From Holophagales bacterium (lineage in GTDB: Bacteria > Acidobacteriota > Thermoanaerobaculia > UBA5066): DNA of 64,000 nucleotides. Under the pieces are notes generated by a model that was not told the origin of the DNA, ran no database searches, and saw only the letters and a list, made by a program, of their open reading frames with translations. The stretch is from NCBI GenBank assembly GCA_016716705.1, contig JADJVF010000012.1:1-64000 (forward strand), written 5' to 3'. Made by a program: the position numbers and the translations under genes. This document shows positions 1-9,205 of this stretch, piece after piece; position 1 is the first letter of the stretch; each line of letters starts with the position of its first letter.

Positions 1-1
1 C

Positions 2-292
2 GAGAACGAGGTCCGGCGTCTCGCGGCGCAGCTGGGGAAGGGGCCGGTGCGCCTCTCGGACCTCGACGCCAAGTTTGGCGACGAGCACGTGGAGCTGACG
101 CTGGCCGAGAGCGACGACCTCAAGGAGATCGTCGAGAAGGTCGAGCGCCAGGTCATCGAGCGCGTCATGCGCAAGGTGCGCGGGAACCAGTCGCTCGGCG
201 CCCGCCTCCTCAATATCTCGCGTGGCTCCCTCATCGCGAAGATGAAGGAATACGACATCAAGGACTTCCGGTACCTGAAACGGCAGGACTAG
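2..292 (+). CDS. Sigma-54-dependent transcriptional activator, C-terminal end (partial)
   Basis: This is the 3' end of a gene that begins before the window; the reading frame is open from base 2. It encodes the end of an AAA+ sigma-54 activator. The first residues (ENEVRRLAAQL) match the segment that follows the family's conserved GNVREL motif. The last 45 residues form a Fis-type helix-turn-helix, with NQSLGARLLNISRGSLIAKM as its two helices. Such proteins bind enhancer sites and drive open-complex formation by sigma-54 RNA polymerase. Any receiver or sensor domain would lie outside the window, so it could be an NtrC-type response regulator or a one-component activator. The kinase at 1514 on the same strand could be its partner, which is only an inference because two opposite-strand genes lie between them. 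Confidence 0.85.
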   Translation, partial: ENEVRRLAAQLGKGPVRLSDLDAKFGDEHVELTLAESDDLKEIVEKVERQVIERVMRKVRGNQSLGARLLNISRGSLIAKMKEYDIKDFRYLKRQD

Positions 293-313
293 GCACCGTC
301 GGCTCCCGTTGGT

Positions 314-345
314 CCGGGGGGCCGCGCGTAGCTCAGGCCCCCCGG
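314..345. terminator. Hairpin between convergent genes
   Basis: A perfect 10-bp GC stem (CCGGGGGGCC at 314-323, GGCCCCCCGG at 336-345) with a 12-nt loop lies between the convergent genes ending at 292 and 333. It overlaps the stop codon of the minus-strand gene. A T-rich but mixed stretch follows on the plus strand. A bidirectional terminator is likely but not proven. Confidence 0.5.
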
Positions 346-956
346 CGAGCTTTCTTGCGCCGCCCCTTCGCAGGGGCGGCGTTCGGCTTTGCGGCCTCGT
401 CCTCTTCCCCGAGCCGGAGCGTGATGACCCAGAAGACGAACGGCACGGCGTACTTCCCCATGATGTCGAAGAAGTAGCGCGCCGTCGCCACGACCTCCCG
501 CTGCCAGCGGGGCCAGGAGACGGCGCTCCAGGCACCGAGCTGAAGCGCGTAGAGCGTCTGGACGGTGAAGGAGAGGTGGAGGACCTGCGTCACGAGGAGC
601 GCACCGAGGGCCGCCGCGGCGCGGGCCGGGTAGGCGGAAGCCCTCAGGGCCGGCGGCGTGGCGAACAGGAGCGCGAGGAGGAGGACGAGGTTCGCGGTGA
701 TCGGCGCCGCCGAGAACGCCGGGATCTCCGACCGGGTCGAGAGGTCGGACCGCTGCACGACGACGAGCCCGTCGTCGAAGGCGAGCCGCGTCACCTTCGT
801 CCGCTCGGCGGCGCGGATCCACCACTCGGAGACGCGCGTCACGAGGCCGCCCCACGGATGGTCGAGAATCGCGAACCAGAGCAGGATCGCCAGGACCGCC
901 GAGAGCGGGAGCCTAACGAGGAGCTTCTTCAGTCGCGGGTCGAGACGGTCTTGCAT
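333..956 (-). CDS. Exosortase-associated membrane protein
   Basis: This 207-residue integral membrane protein lies immediately downstream of the exosortase gene and overlaps it by 44 bases. Hydrophobic segments lie near residues 13-30, 80-100, 110-130 and 155-175, and the C-terminus is a basic lysine/arginine-rich tail. A large extracytoplasmic loop probably lies between the first and second segments. The position and size fit the membrane protein that accompanies exosortase H in other genomes. I infer that it supports the same sorting machine, but its molecular role is unknown. The start is the Met that precedes a short basic stretch and the first membrane helix. Confidence 0.7.
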   Translation of the reverse strand: MQDRLDPRLKKLLVRLPLSAVLAILLWFAILDHPWGGLVTRVSEWWIRAAERTKVTRLAFDDGLVVVQRSDLSTRSEIPAFSAAPITANLVLLLALLFATPPALRASAYPARAAAALGALLVTQVLHLSFTVQTLYALQLGAWSAVSWPRWQREVVATARYFFDIMGKYAVPFVFWVITLRLGEEDEAAKPNAAPAKGRRKKARRGA

Positions 957-1467
957 AGCGGTCAGCCCAGAAGAGGAACAGGGACACGCCGAAGAGGATG
1001 ACGATCGCCTGCCAGATGACGATGTGCGAGTCCTCGAAGTGCTGCGGGAAGTAGACCCCGATGTAGAAGAGGCTGACGATCCGGACGTTGTTCAGGGTCT
1101 GGATGGCGAGGAAGCCGAGGCCGAGCCCCAGGAGCTTCCGGCTCCAGGGGGCCGGGAAGGCGAGGACCCCGGCGAAGAAGATGTAGATCGTCTCGAGGCC
1201 GTTGCAGCCGGTCCGGACGTTCACGGCGAACCGGGGCGAGACGATCGCCGTCCCGATCATCGTCACGTCCTCTCCGAAGAGGCCTGCGGTGAATCCCCCG
1301 ACCCTCGCCACGCCGGTGGTGAAGGGCTCGACGAAGGCGTTGTTCATCGGCTTCGGGGCGGTCGCCGCGAAGAAGAGGACGAGAAAGAGAGCGAACTTCA
1401 GGAGGAAGGCGACCTCCGGACGGAGGCGCCTCCCGGGCGGGGCGTCGGGGTCGTTTGCGGCGTTCAT
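913..1467 (-). CDS. xrtH: Exosortase H-like transpeptidase
   Basis: Exosortases are integral-membrane cysteine proteases/transpeptidases that cleave C-terminal sorting signals of exported proteins. This 184-residue protein has about five hydrophobic segments and the family catalytic residues in order: Cys88 in TGCNGLE, Arg129 in NNVRIVSL and His148 in DSHIVIW. The short length, the single exosortase domain and the partner gene at 333-956 suggest the XrtH subtype, which acts on IPTL-CTERM substrates. I see no IPTL- or PEP-CTERM tail on any secreted protein in this window, so the substrates must be elsewhere. The start at 1467 was chosen because it gives a normal short cytoplasmic lead; an upstream extension to 1656 would run through the divergent kinase gene. 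Confidence 0.85.
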   Translation of the reverse strand: MNAANDPDAPPGRRLRPEVAFLLKFALFLVLFFAATAPKPMNNAFVEPFTTGVARVGGFTAGLFGEDVTMIGTAIVSPRFAVNVRTGCNGLETIYIFFAGVLAFPAPWSRKLLGLGLGFLAIQTLNNVRIVSLFYIGVYFPQHFEDSHIVIWQAIVILFGVSLFLFWADRYARPSRPATEEAPR

Positions 1468-1513
1468 CACGGCGAGGCGGGGAGGATAGCCCACGTCCCC
1501 TAAACTCCGTCCG

Positions 1514-2858
1514 ATGTCCGATCTCGAGGCGCGGCGCTTCCGCCGCAACCTCACCGCCGTCCTCTCGCTCGTCGGCCTCCTGACCGCGGGGTCGGTCTTC
1601 CTGTTCGGCCACCTCCTCTTCAAGACCCTCTCGAAGGACGTCGTCGACGAGGCCATCCTCTACTCGCGCCAGGATGCCCAGCGGATCGCGCGCGGCCTCG
1701 CCGAGCGGGCCGCCGGGGACGTCTACACGCTGAAGGTGCAGCAGAAGGACGTCGACGTCTTCGTCGGCTCGGCCCTCTCCGATCGCCAGGTCCTTTCGGA
1801 AGTCCGTGTCTACGACTCGAAGAACCAGCTCGTCTACGCCTACACGGGACTCCTCTCGCGCCCCGAGCGCGCCCGCCCGCACCCGGAGGGCGGACAGACG
1901 CTGGCGGCGGATCCGATCGAGCCCTCGTCGCGCTCGAGCGAGACGACCGCGCAGATCACGGACCCCTACGGCATCGAGGTTCCCATCGGCGACTTCGGGA
2001 CGCTCAAGGTCGGTGTCTCCCAGAAGGGAGCTGGAGGCCCGCGTCGAGGTCCTGCGCGGGAAGCTCTACAAGAGGATCTTCGCCGCGGCCGTCGTCTCGT
2101 TCCTCGGCATCCTGGCGGCGTCCTGGGCGGTCATGCTTCTCGTGCGCCGGACGCGAAAGGTCGAGGCGGCACGCGTCGAGGCCGAGCGGCGCGCCGAGCT
2201 GGGCGAGGTGGCCACCGGCCTCGCGCACGAGATCCGCAATCCCCTCAACGCCATGAGCCTCAACCTGGAGCTGCTCGAGGAGCAGCTGGCGAAAGGGAGC
2301 TCGGCCGTCTCGGCCGCCGAGCTGGCCCAGGCGACCCGCGTCGAGACGGGGCGGCTCGCCCGGCTCCTCGCCGACTTTCTCTCCTACGCGCGCCCCTCGC
2401 CCCTCGTCACCGTCCCGTCCGACCTGAACGAGCCCGCTTCCGAGGCCGTCGCGTTCCTCAGGCCCGAGGCGAGGAGCCGCCGGATCTCCCTCGAGTTCCA
2501 GCCGCACGTAGGGGGAGCGCCCGCGCTCCTCGACGCGGCCCGAGTCAAGCAGGTCGTCCTGAACCTCGTCGGCAACGCGCTCGACGCCGTCGAGACCGTG
2601 GGGGCGACGGCGCGCGAGGTGGACGTGGCGATCGAGGACGGCGGCCGCTTCTGGCTCCTGACGGTCTCCGATCGCGGGCCGGGTCTCGACCAGAAGAACT
2701 CGGACATCTTCCGGGTCTTCGTGTCGACGAAGCCCGCCGGCACGGGCATGGGCCTGCCGATCGCCGAGCGGATCGTCAGGGCCCACGGCGGCGAGCTGAC
2801 CCTCGCCTCGCAGAAGGGCGAGCCGACCCGTGCCGTGGCGACGTTCCCGAAGGCGTGA
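1514..2858 (+). CDS. Sensor histidine kinase, interrupted by a one-base frameshift
   Basis: The gene encodes a membrane sensor kinase of about 448 residues in two frames. The first part (1514 to about 2026) has a membrane segment at residues 12-36 and an extracytoplasmic sensor region. The second part has a membrane segment (FAAAVVSFLGILAASWAVML), a HisKA dimerisation helix with the phospho-acceptor in GLAHEIRNPLN and an HATPase domain ending with GTGMGLPIAERI. The frames join in a GGG run at 2026-2028. Removing one G reads QKELEARVEV straight through, so this is one extra base, either a sequencing error or a real lesion. No response regulator is adjacent, though the sigma-54 activator that ends at 292 is a possible partner. 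The sensed signal is unknown. Confidence 0.75.
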
Positions 2859-2861
2859 ATC

Positions 2862-2875
2862 GTGACGGCCGTCAC
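2862..2875. promoter_or_regulatory. 14-bp perfect palindrome
   Basis: GTGACGGCCGTCAC lies between the kinase stop and the DUF1800 gene. It could be an operator for the downstream pair, but a single copy does not establish this. Confidence 0.3.
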
Positions 2876-2952
2876 ATTCCTGTCGATCTGGTAAACCAAA
2901 CAGGACCTTCCGCGTCCTGATCGGTATCCGCATTGATCGGGGAGGAGACGCC

Positions 2953-4683
2953 ATGGAGAACGCCGCCGGGTCTGGCCAGCTCCCTCCGTCGCGAGTACGG
3001 TCGTCACTCCGGTGGCCCGGGGGTGTCGTCGTCCTCCTGGTCCTCGTGGCGAGCGGGCCCTCGGACGCCTCCGACGGAACAGTCGCACTTGGGGCCGGGA
3101 CGGCTGCAGCGTCCCGGGGTCCCTCGCGGGCCGACGTCGCCCGCTTTCTCGATCAGGCGACGATGGGGTCGACGGACGCGCTGATCGTCCACGTCTCGTC
3201 GGTCGGCTTCGAGCGGTTCCTCGAGGAACAGCTCGCGGCCCCGGCGTCCGGGTATCCCGACCTCCCGGCGATGCCGGGCAACCAGCAGGTCGGCTGCCCG
3301 GAGGGGAGCCCGGCGACCTGCGTGCGGGACAACTACACGATGTACCCGCTCCAGGTCCGCTTCTTCCAGAACGCGCTGAAGGAGGAGGATCAGCTGCGCC
3401 AGCGGGTCGCGCTCGCCCTCCACGAGATCCTCGTCGTCTCCGGAGTCTCAGTGCGCCAGCCGAGCGCGATGGGCCCCTACCTGAACATGCTCCACCGGAA
3501 CGCGCTCGGGAACTACCGGACTCTTCTTGCCGAGCTGACGCTCAGCCCGGCGATGGGCGACTACCTCGACATGGTCAACAACCCGGCGGCCGTCCCGCCG
3601 GAGAACATCCCGCCGAACGAGAACTACGCCCGCGAGCTCCTGCAGCTCTTCTCGGTCGGCGTCGACATGCTGAACGAGGACGGTTCGCCGCAGCTGGACG
3701 TGAAGGGCCGTCCCGTCCCGGCCTACGAGCAGGAGGCCATCGAGGAGCTCGCGCGCGTCTTCACCGGCTGGACCTACGCCACGCTGCCGGGCGCCGGCTC
3801 CCGGAAGAGCAACCCGCCGAACTACAAGGCTCCGATGTGGCTCTACCGGGACGGACAGGGCCGCGACACGACGCACGACAAGGGGTCGAAGACGATCCTC
3901 CAGTACCCCGGCGCGCCGCACTCCGTTCTCCCCGCGAACCAGGACGGGGCCGTCGACCTCGACCAGGCGCTCGACAACGTCTTCTTCCACCCGAGTGTCG
4001 GACCCTTCGTCTCGCGGCAGCTCATCCAGCACCTCGTCACCTCGAATCCGAGCCCCGCCTACGTCGCGCGCGTCGCCCGCGTCTTCGCCGACGACGGGCG
4101 CGGCGTCCGCGGCAACCTCGCGGCCGTCGTCCGGGCGATCCTCCTCGACCCGGAAGCCCGCGGCGGAGAGAAGAGCGATCCGACCTACGGGCGGCTTCGC
4201 GAGCCGGTCCTCTTCGTCACGAACCTCTGCCGGGCCCTGGGCGCGACGAGCGACGGCGTCCTCGCCGCGCAGGCGACGACGATGGGGCAGACTCTCTTCA
4301 ACCCGCCGTCGGTCTTCAGCTACTTCCCCCCCGAATACGAGATCCAGGACGGCGTCCTCGGGCCGGAGTTCGGGATCCAGTCGTCGACGACGACGATCGC
4401 CCGCATCAACTTCGTGTCGGCCCTCGTCTTCAACGGAATCGGAAGGGGGACGCCCACCGGGGGGACGGCTCTCGACCTCTCGAAGTGGTCCCCGCTCGCG
4501 GCCGACCCCGCGGCCCTCGTCTCCACGGTCGACCGCCTCCTCCTCCACGGGACGATGACGGGAGAGGCGGCGCGAGAGGTCACCGCCGCCGTCGCAGCGG
4601 TCCCGGCGACGAACGCGCTCGGGAGGGTGAGGACGGCGTTCGCCCTGGTCGCGAGCTCGCCCGCCTACCAGGTGGCGCAGTGA
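2953..4683 (+). CDS. DUF1800 family exported protein
   Basis: This 576-residue protein has an N-terminal export signal (hydrophobic core VVVLLVLVASG near residues 26-36) followed by a full DUF1800 domain. Typical features are visible: the early ARFLDQATMG segment, RVALALHEI, the NPNENYARELLQLFSVG-like segment near residues 220-235 and FTGWTY. The biochemical function of DUF1800 is unknown. The family almost always travels with a DUF1501 protein, as it does here, 14 bases downstream, and the pair is thought to act outside the cytoplasm. The start has a good upstream GGAGGAG. A 14-bp palindrome lies about 80 bases upstream. Confidence 0.85.
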   Translation: MENAAGSGQLPPSRVRSSLRWPGGVVVLLVLVASGPSDASDGTVALGAGTAAASRGPSRADVARFLDQATMGSTDALIVHVSSVGFERFLEEQLAAPASGYPDLPAMPGNQQVGCPEGSPATCVRDNYTMYPLQVRFFQNALKEEDQLRQRVALALHEILVVSGVSVRQPSAMGPYLNMLHRNALGNYRTLLAELTLSPAMGDYLDMVNNPAAVPPENIPPNENYARELLQLFSVGVDMLNEDGSPQLDVKGRPVPAYEQEAIEELARVFTGWTYATLPGAGSRKSNPPNYKAPMWLYRDGQGRDTTHDKGSKTILQYPGAPHSVLPANQDGAVDLDQALDNVFFHPSVGPFVSRQLIQHLVTSNPSPAYVARVARVFADDGRGVRGNLAAVVRAILLDPEARGGEKSDPTYGRLREPVLFVTNLCRALGATSDGVLAAQATTMGQTLFNPPSVFSYFPPEYEIQDGVLGPEFGIQSSTTTIARINFVSALVFNGIGRGTPTGGTALDLSKWSPLAADPAALVSTVDRLLLHGTMTGEAAREVTAAVAAVPATNALGRVRTAFALVASSPAYQVAQ

Positions 4684-4697
4684 GGGAGGACGCAGCC

Positions 4698-6035
4698 ATG
4701 AAGACACGCCGCCAGTTCCTTTCGGACCTCGGCTGCGGCCTCGGCACGGCCGCCTTCTTCTCGACGTTCGACCGCTTCTCGCGCCTCGAAGCCGCGGCGG
4801 CGCCGTCCGGCTACAAGGCGCTCGTCTGCGTCTTCCTCTTCGGTGGAAACGACGGCAACAACATGGTCGTTCCGTACGACGACTACGCCACGTACCAGAA
4901 GGCCCGCGGCACGTCCCTCAACATCCCGAAGGACTCCCTCCTGAAGGTCTCGGCGGCGAGCCAGAAGGCTGCGTTCGGCCTCCACCCGGCCCTGGCCGAG
5001 GTACACCCCCTGTACGACAAGGGGCGGCTCGCCGTCCTCGCGAACGTCGGCCCGCTTGCGGCGCCGCTCACGCGTGCCGAGTACGCGGCGGGCGGGCTCC
5101 GCCCCGAGAACCTCTTCTCGCACAACGATCAGCAGGGGCTCTGGCAGTCGTCCGCGACGTCGAAGGCGGACGCCTTCGCCCGCACGGGCTGGGGCGGACG
5201 GACGGCCGACGCCCTCTCCGGGCTCGACTCGTCGAGCTTCCCGGCCGTCGTGTCGACGAGCGGGCCGACCCTCTTCGGCACGGGCGCGGCCTCGAAGCCT
5301 CTCGTTCCCGGCACCACCCTCGCGGGCTTCGGCACGGACGCCGTATCCAGGGCCCGCTACGCCGCCCTGCGCAACCTCCTCGCGGCCGAGACCGGCAACC
5401 TGCTCGCCGACGAGGCGAGCGCGATCGCCGCAGGCGGCATCGACAACCTCGACACGCTTACGGCGGCTCTCGCGAAGGCCCCCGTGATGACGACCGCGTT
5501 CCCGAACACCACTCTCGGACGGCAGCTCCAGCAGATCGCCTCGATCGTCTCCGTGAGGGAGACGCTGAAGCGCAGCCGGCAGGTCTTCTTCGCCTCCCTT
5601 GGAGGCTTCGACACGCACTCGAACCAGCTGAACACCCAGCAGAACCTCCTGTCCCAGGCGAGCCAGGCCCTCGCCGCGTTCCACGCCGCGACCGTCGAGC
5701 TCGGCGTGGAAGGCTCCGTGACGTCCTTCACCCTCTCCGACTTCGGCCGGACCTTCCAGCCGAATTCCGGGGGTGGAGCCGACCACGCCTGGGGAAGCCA
5801 CCAGCTCGTCCTCGGCGGCGCCGTGAGGGGCGGGAACTTCTACGGCACGTTCCCGACGCTCGCGCTCGGCGGTCCCGACGACGCGGCGAACGAGGGGCGC
5901 TGGATTCCGACGACCTCCGTCGACCAGTACGGGGCGACGCTCGCGAAGTGGTTCGGGGTCGAGCCGACCGCGCTCCCGGCGATCTTCCCGAACCTCGGCC
6001 GCTTCGCACCGGCCGACCTCGGCTTCCTGCTCTAG
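4698..6035 (+). CDS. DUF1501 family protein with Tat signal
   Basis: This 445-residue protein begins with a twin-arginine signal (KTRRQFLSDLG) and continues with a sulfatase/alkaline-phosphatase-like DUF1501 fold. FLFGGNDGNNMVVPYD near residue 40 is the family signature, and LGGFDTHSNQ and the late DHAWGSHQLVLGG segment are also typical. Members are exported, folded proteins of unknown activity, coupled to DUF1800 partners. The gene is in an operon with the DUF1800 gene. It ends 36 bases before the G/C homopolymer tract, so whatever truly followed it in the genome is uncertain. Confidence 0.87.
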   Translation: MKTRRQFLSDLGCGLGTAAFFSTFDRFSRLEAAAAPSGYKALVCVFLFGGNDGNNMVVPYDDYATYQKARGTSLNIPKDSLLKVSAASQKAAFGLHPALAEVHPLYDKGRLAVLANVGPLAAPLTRAEYAAGGLRPENLFSHNDQQGLWQSSATSKADAFARTGWGGRTADALSGLDSSSFPAVVSTSGPTLFGTGAASKPLVPGTTLAGFGTDAVSRARYAALRNLLAAETGNLLADEASAIAAGGIDNLDTLTAALAKAPVMTTAFPNTTLGRQLQQIASIVSVRETLKRSRQVFFASLGGFDTHSNQLNTQQNLLSQASQALAAFHAATVELGVEGSVTSFTLSDFGRTFQPNSGGGADHAWGSHQLVLGGAVRGGNFYGTFPTLALGGPDDAANEGRWIPTTSVDQYGATLAKWFGVEPTALPAIFPNLGRFAPADLGFLL

Positions 6036-6070
6036 GCCGATTCGCGGCGTCGCCCGCCAGCCGCGAGGCG

Positions 6071-6358
6071 GGCGGGGGGGGGGGGGGGGGGGGGGGGGGG
6101 TGGGGGGGGGGTTGGGGGGGGGGCCGCCCCGGCCGCCCCCCCCCCCCCCCGGGGCCCCGCCCGCCCCGGGGCGCCGCGGTCCCCCCCCGCCCCCGGGCCG
6201 GGGCCCCCCCGCCCCCCCCCCGGGGCCCCCGGGGGGGGGGGGCCCCCCCCCGCCGGCCGGGCGCCCCCCCCCCGGGGGGGGGGAGGGGGGAGGAAAAAAA
6301 AAGAGGGGGAGGGGAGGGGGAGGGCGGGGGGGGGGGGGGGGGGGGGGCCGGGGGGAGG
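6071..6358. repeat. Low-complexity poly-G / poly-C tract
   Basis: About 290 bases consist almost wholly of long G runs, then C and mixed G/C runs, then G runs again with a short A-rich patch near 6293-6302. The gene-free stretch 6036-6430 holds this tract and short ordinary flanks; I see no other feature in it. Open frames across it encode only Gly, Pro, Arg and Ala repeats and are not genes. The pattern resembles a low-quality consensus or an assembly gap fill more than a natural repeat, so the linkage between the genes on either side should not be taken for granted. Confidence 0.8.
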
Positions 6359-6430
6359 CGAAGGTTGGGGCGCCACTCTCGGGCGATCAGGTGAAGTGCT
6401 ACTGTCACCGGAAAACCGCGGGGGCACTCC

Positions 6431-9118
6431 ATGAGAGCTCGCTCGGACGACGATTCCACGGTGGTCGAGAAGGCGATCCCGGAATCCGCGGGCCACGAAG
6501 ACCGCCCCACCTCCGTCCTGCCGTCCGATGACGAGGCGGTCCAGGGCCTCCGGATCGGGCCGTACCAGGTGCTGCGCCGGCTCGGCGAAGGGGGAATGGG
6601 GACGGTCTACCTCGCGGCGCGGGCCGACCAGGAGTTTCGCAAGCACGTCGCGATCAAGGTGATCCGCAAGGGGATGGCCTCGGAGGAGATCGTGAGCCGC
6701 TTCCGGAGGGAGCGGCAGATCCTGGCGGCCCTCGACCACCCCGGCATCGCGAAGCTGTTCGACGGCGGGACGACCGAGGACGGGTTGTCCTACTTCGTCA
6801 TGGAGTACATCCAGGGCAGGCCCCTCGGCGACTACTGCGACAGCCACGGCCTCAGCATCAGGGAGCGGCTCCTCATCTTCCGGTCGATCTGCTCGGCGGT
6901 GCAGTACGCCCACCAGAACCTGGTGATCCACAGGGACCTCAAGCCCGCCAACATCCTGGTGACCGCCGACGGCGCTCCCAAGCTGCTGGACTTCGGGATC
7001 GCCAAGCTGCTGAACCCCGACGCCCTTTCGCTCGAGGCGCCCGAGACGGCGACCGGGATGCACGTGATGACTCCTGCGTATGCGAGCCCGGAACAGGTCC
7101 GGAGCGACCCGCTCACGACCGCCAGCGACGTCTATTCGCTCGGCGTGGTCCTGTACGAGCTCCTGACGGGGCGGCGCCCCTACGAGCTGAAGACCGGCAG
7201 CCAGCTGGAGGTCTACCGCGTGGTCTGCGAAGAGGAGCCGAGCAGGCCCAGCACCGTGGTCACGGGCGGCGGCGAGGATTCCCGCAGGGTCGTCACGTCG
7301 CGCGGGGCGGGGACGCCGCAGAAGCTGAACCGGCTGCTGCGCGGGGACCTCGACAACATCGTCATGATGGCGATGCGAAAGGAGCCGCAACGCCGGTACG
7401 GCTCCGTGCAGGCCCTCTCGGACGACATCGGCCGATACCTCGACGGCTATCCCGTTTCGGCGCACAAGGCGAGCTGGTCGTACAGGGCCGGCAAGTACGT
7501 GCGGCTGCACGCGGGGGGCGTGTCGGCCGTCGCCACGGTGTTCCTCCTCCTCCTCGCCTTCGCGGTGACGGCCGCGGTCCAGAACGCGAGGATCCGCCGG
7601 GAGCGCGACACCGCCGACCAGGTGACGAGCCTGCTCGTGAGCCTCTTCGACGTCAACGACCCGGAGACCGCCAGGGGCGAGAAGATCACGGCGCGGGAGA
7701 TCCTGGACCGCGGCGCCCGGCGGATCGAGGGCGAGCTGAGGGACCAGCCCGAGGTCCGGGCGCGGCTCCTGTCCACGATCGGCGACATCTACGGCAAGCT
7801 CGGCCTCTTCGACCAGGCGCAGCCCCTGCTGGACGAGTCGCTGCGGATCCGGAAGTCCCTGTATGCCCGCGACGACGCGTCCGTCGTCGAGAGCCTGCAG
7901 GGGAGCGGCCGGGTGCTCGCCGGCAAGGGGCAGTACGGCGAGGCGGAGAAGCGGCTCCGCGAGGCGCTGGCCATGCAGAAGCGGCTGAAGGGCGAGGGGC
8001 ATCCCGACGTCGCGGGGAGCCTCGCGGCCCTGGCCAGCGTCCTGGAAGAGGAACGCAAGCTCGACGAGGCGGAGGCGCTCCTGCGCGAGGCTCTCGCCAT
8101 CCACCGCAAGGCGCTGGGCAACGGCCACCACGCCGTGGCGACGGACCTGTCCAGCCTCGCCCTCGTCCTGACCGACAAGGGACGGCTCGACGAGGCGGAG
8201 AAGCTCCACCGCGAGGCGGTCGCGATCGACCGGAGCGCGCTCGGCGCGGACCACCCTGGGCTTGCCGCGGACCTGAGCAACCTCGCCACCGCCCTGTTTC
8301 ACAAGGGAGAGCTGGACGAGGCGGAACAGCTTTTCCGGCAGGCCCTCGCGATCAACCGCAAGGCGCTCGGGGACGAACACCCCACCGTGGCGACGGGCGT
8401 GAACAACGTGGCCATCATCCTGTTCAGCCAGGGGCGGCTCGACGAGGCGGAGACTCTCTACCGCGAAGCGGTCGCCATCCACCGCAAGGCGCTCGGGGAC
8501 GAGCACCCTGCGGTGGCGCAGGATCTCAACAACCTGGCCCTCGTGCTGCTCAGCACCGGGCGTCTCGACGAGGCGGAGAAGCTTCTCCGCGACGCCCTTG
8601 CCATCGACCGCAAGGCGCTGGGGGAAGAGCACCCGACCGTGGCGATCGACCGGAACAACCTGGCCGGGGTCCTCCTGGACAAGGGCCGGCCCCAGGAGGC
8701 CGAGCCGCTTTTCCGCAGCGCTCTCGCCATCAACAGCAGGGTGCTTGGGGAGCACCACCCTGCCGTCGCCACCAACATGACCCACCTGGCCGAGACGCTG
8801 CTCGCGCAGGGAGATCCAGAGGAAGCCGCCGGGCTGCTGAACGCCATCCTCGCGTTCCCGACGGAGATGCTGCCCACGGATCACAAGTCCAGGGCAGGCG
8901 CGAAGAGCCTCCTTGGCGCGTGCCTGACGGCGCAGAGGAAATACCCGGAGGCCGAGAGGATGCTCCTCGACGCCTGGGCTGCCCAGACGAAGCCGGGAAT
9001 CGCGGGCCGGGGTCCCGGAAGGACTCACCAACGGATCCTGGATCTCTACAAGGCCTGGGGCAGGCCGGACGAGGCGGAGGCGTTTCGGAAGAGGAGCCCC
9101 CTCCCTTCGCGGAAGTGA
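6431..9118 (+). CDS. Ser/Thr protein kinase with C-terminal TPR array
   Basis: This 895-residue protein has a Hanks-type kinase domain at about residues 45-345, one membrane segment near residue 370 (AVATVFLLLLAFAVTAAVQ) and then about ten TPR units of 42 residues (kinesin-light-chain type, LDEAEKLHREALAI-like). The kinase looks active: glycine loop LGEGGMGTVY, Lys76 in VAIKVI, HRDLKPANIL and DFGIAK are all present. The topology puts the kinase in the cytoplasm and the TPR array outside. Such kinase-TPR fusions are frequent in Acidobacteriota and Planctomycetota. The substrate and signal are unknown. The gene stands alone, just after the G/C tract, and its ATG is preceded only by a weak ribosome site. 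Confidence 0.9.
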   Translation: MRARSDDDSTVVEKAIPESAGHEDRPTSVLPSDDEAVQGLRIGPYQVLRRLGEGGMGTVYLAARADQEFRKHVAIKVIRKGMASEEIVSRFRRERQILAALDHPGIAKLFDGGTTEDGLSYFVMEYIQGRPLGDYCDSHGLSIRERLLIFRSICSAVQYAHQNLVIHRDLKPANILVTADGAPKLLDFGIAKLLNPDALSLEAPETATGMHVMTPAYASPEQVRSDPLTTASDVYSLGVVLYELLTGRRPYELKTGSQLEVYRVVCEEEPSRPSTVVTGGGEDSRRVVTSRGAGTPQKLNRLLRGDLDNIVMMAMRKEPQRRYGSVQALSDDIGRYLDGYPVSAHKASWSYRAGKYVRLHAGGVSAVATVFLLLLAFAVTAAVQNARIRRERDTADQVTSLLVSLFDVNDPETARGEKITAREILDRGARRIEGELRDQPEVRARLLSTIGDIYGKLGLFDQAQPLLDESLRIRKSLYARDDASVVESLQGSGRVLAGKGQYGEAEKRLREALAMQKRLKGEGHPDVAGSLAALASVLEEERKLDEAEALLREALAIHRKALGNGHHAVATDLSSLALVLTDKGRLDEAEKLHREAVAIDRSALGADHPGLAADLSNLATALFHKGELDEAEQLFRQALAINRKALGDEHPTVATGVNNVAIILFSQGRLDEAETLYREAVAIHRKALGDEHPAVAQDLNNLALVLLSTGRLDEAEKLLRDALAIDRKALGEEHPTVAIDRNNLAGVLLDKGRPQEAEPLFRSALAINSRVLGEHHPAVATNMTHLAETLLAQGDPEEAAGLLNAILAFPTEMLPTDHKSRAGAKSLLGACLTAQRKYPEAERMLLDAWAAQTKPGIAGRGPGRTHQRILDLYKAWGRPDEAEAFRKRSPLPSRK

Positions 9119-9205
9119 CTGCCTCGACACGCATCCCTCGGGATGGGAACATCCCCCCCTTTAGGGCCTGCTCGCCCCGACATCTCACCCAAGGACGGAT
9201 CCCCT

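Noticed and set aside
6071..6358. G-quadruplex or natural Gly/Pro-repeat coding region
   Set aside because: The run pattern is irregular and extreme, unlike any flanking sequence; a consensus or assembly artefact is simpler.
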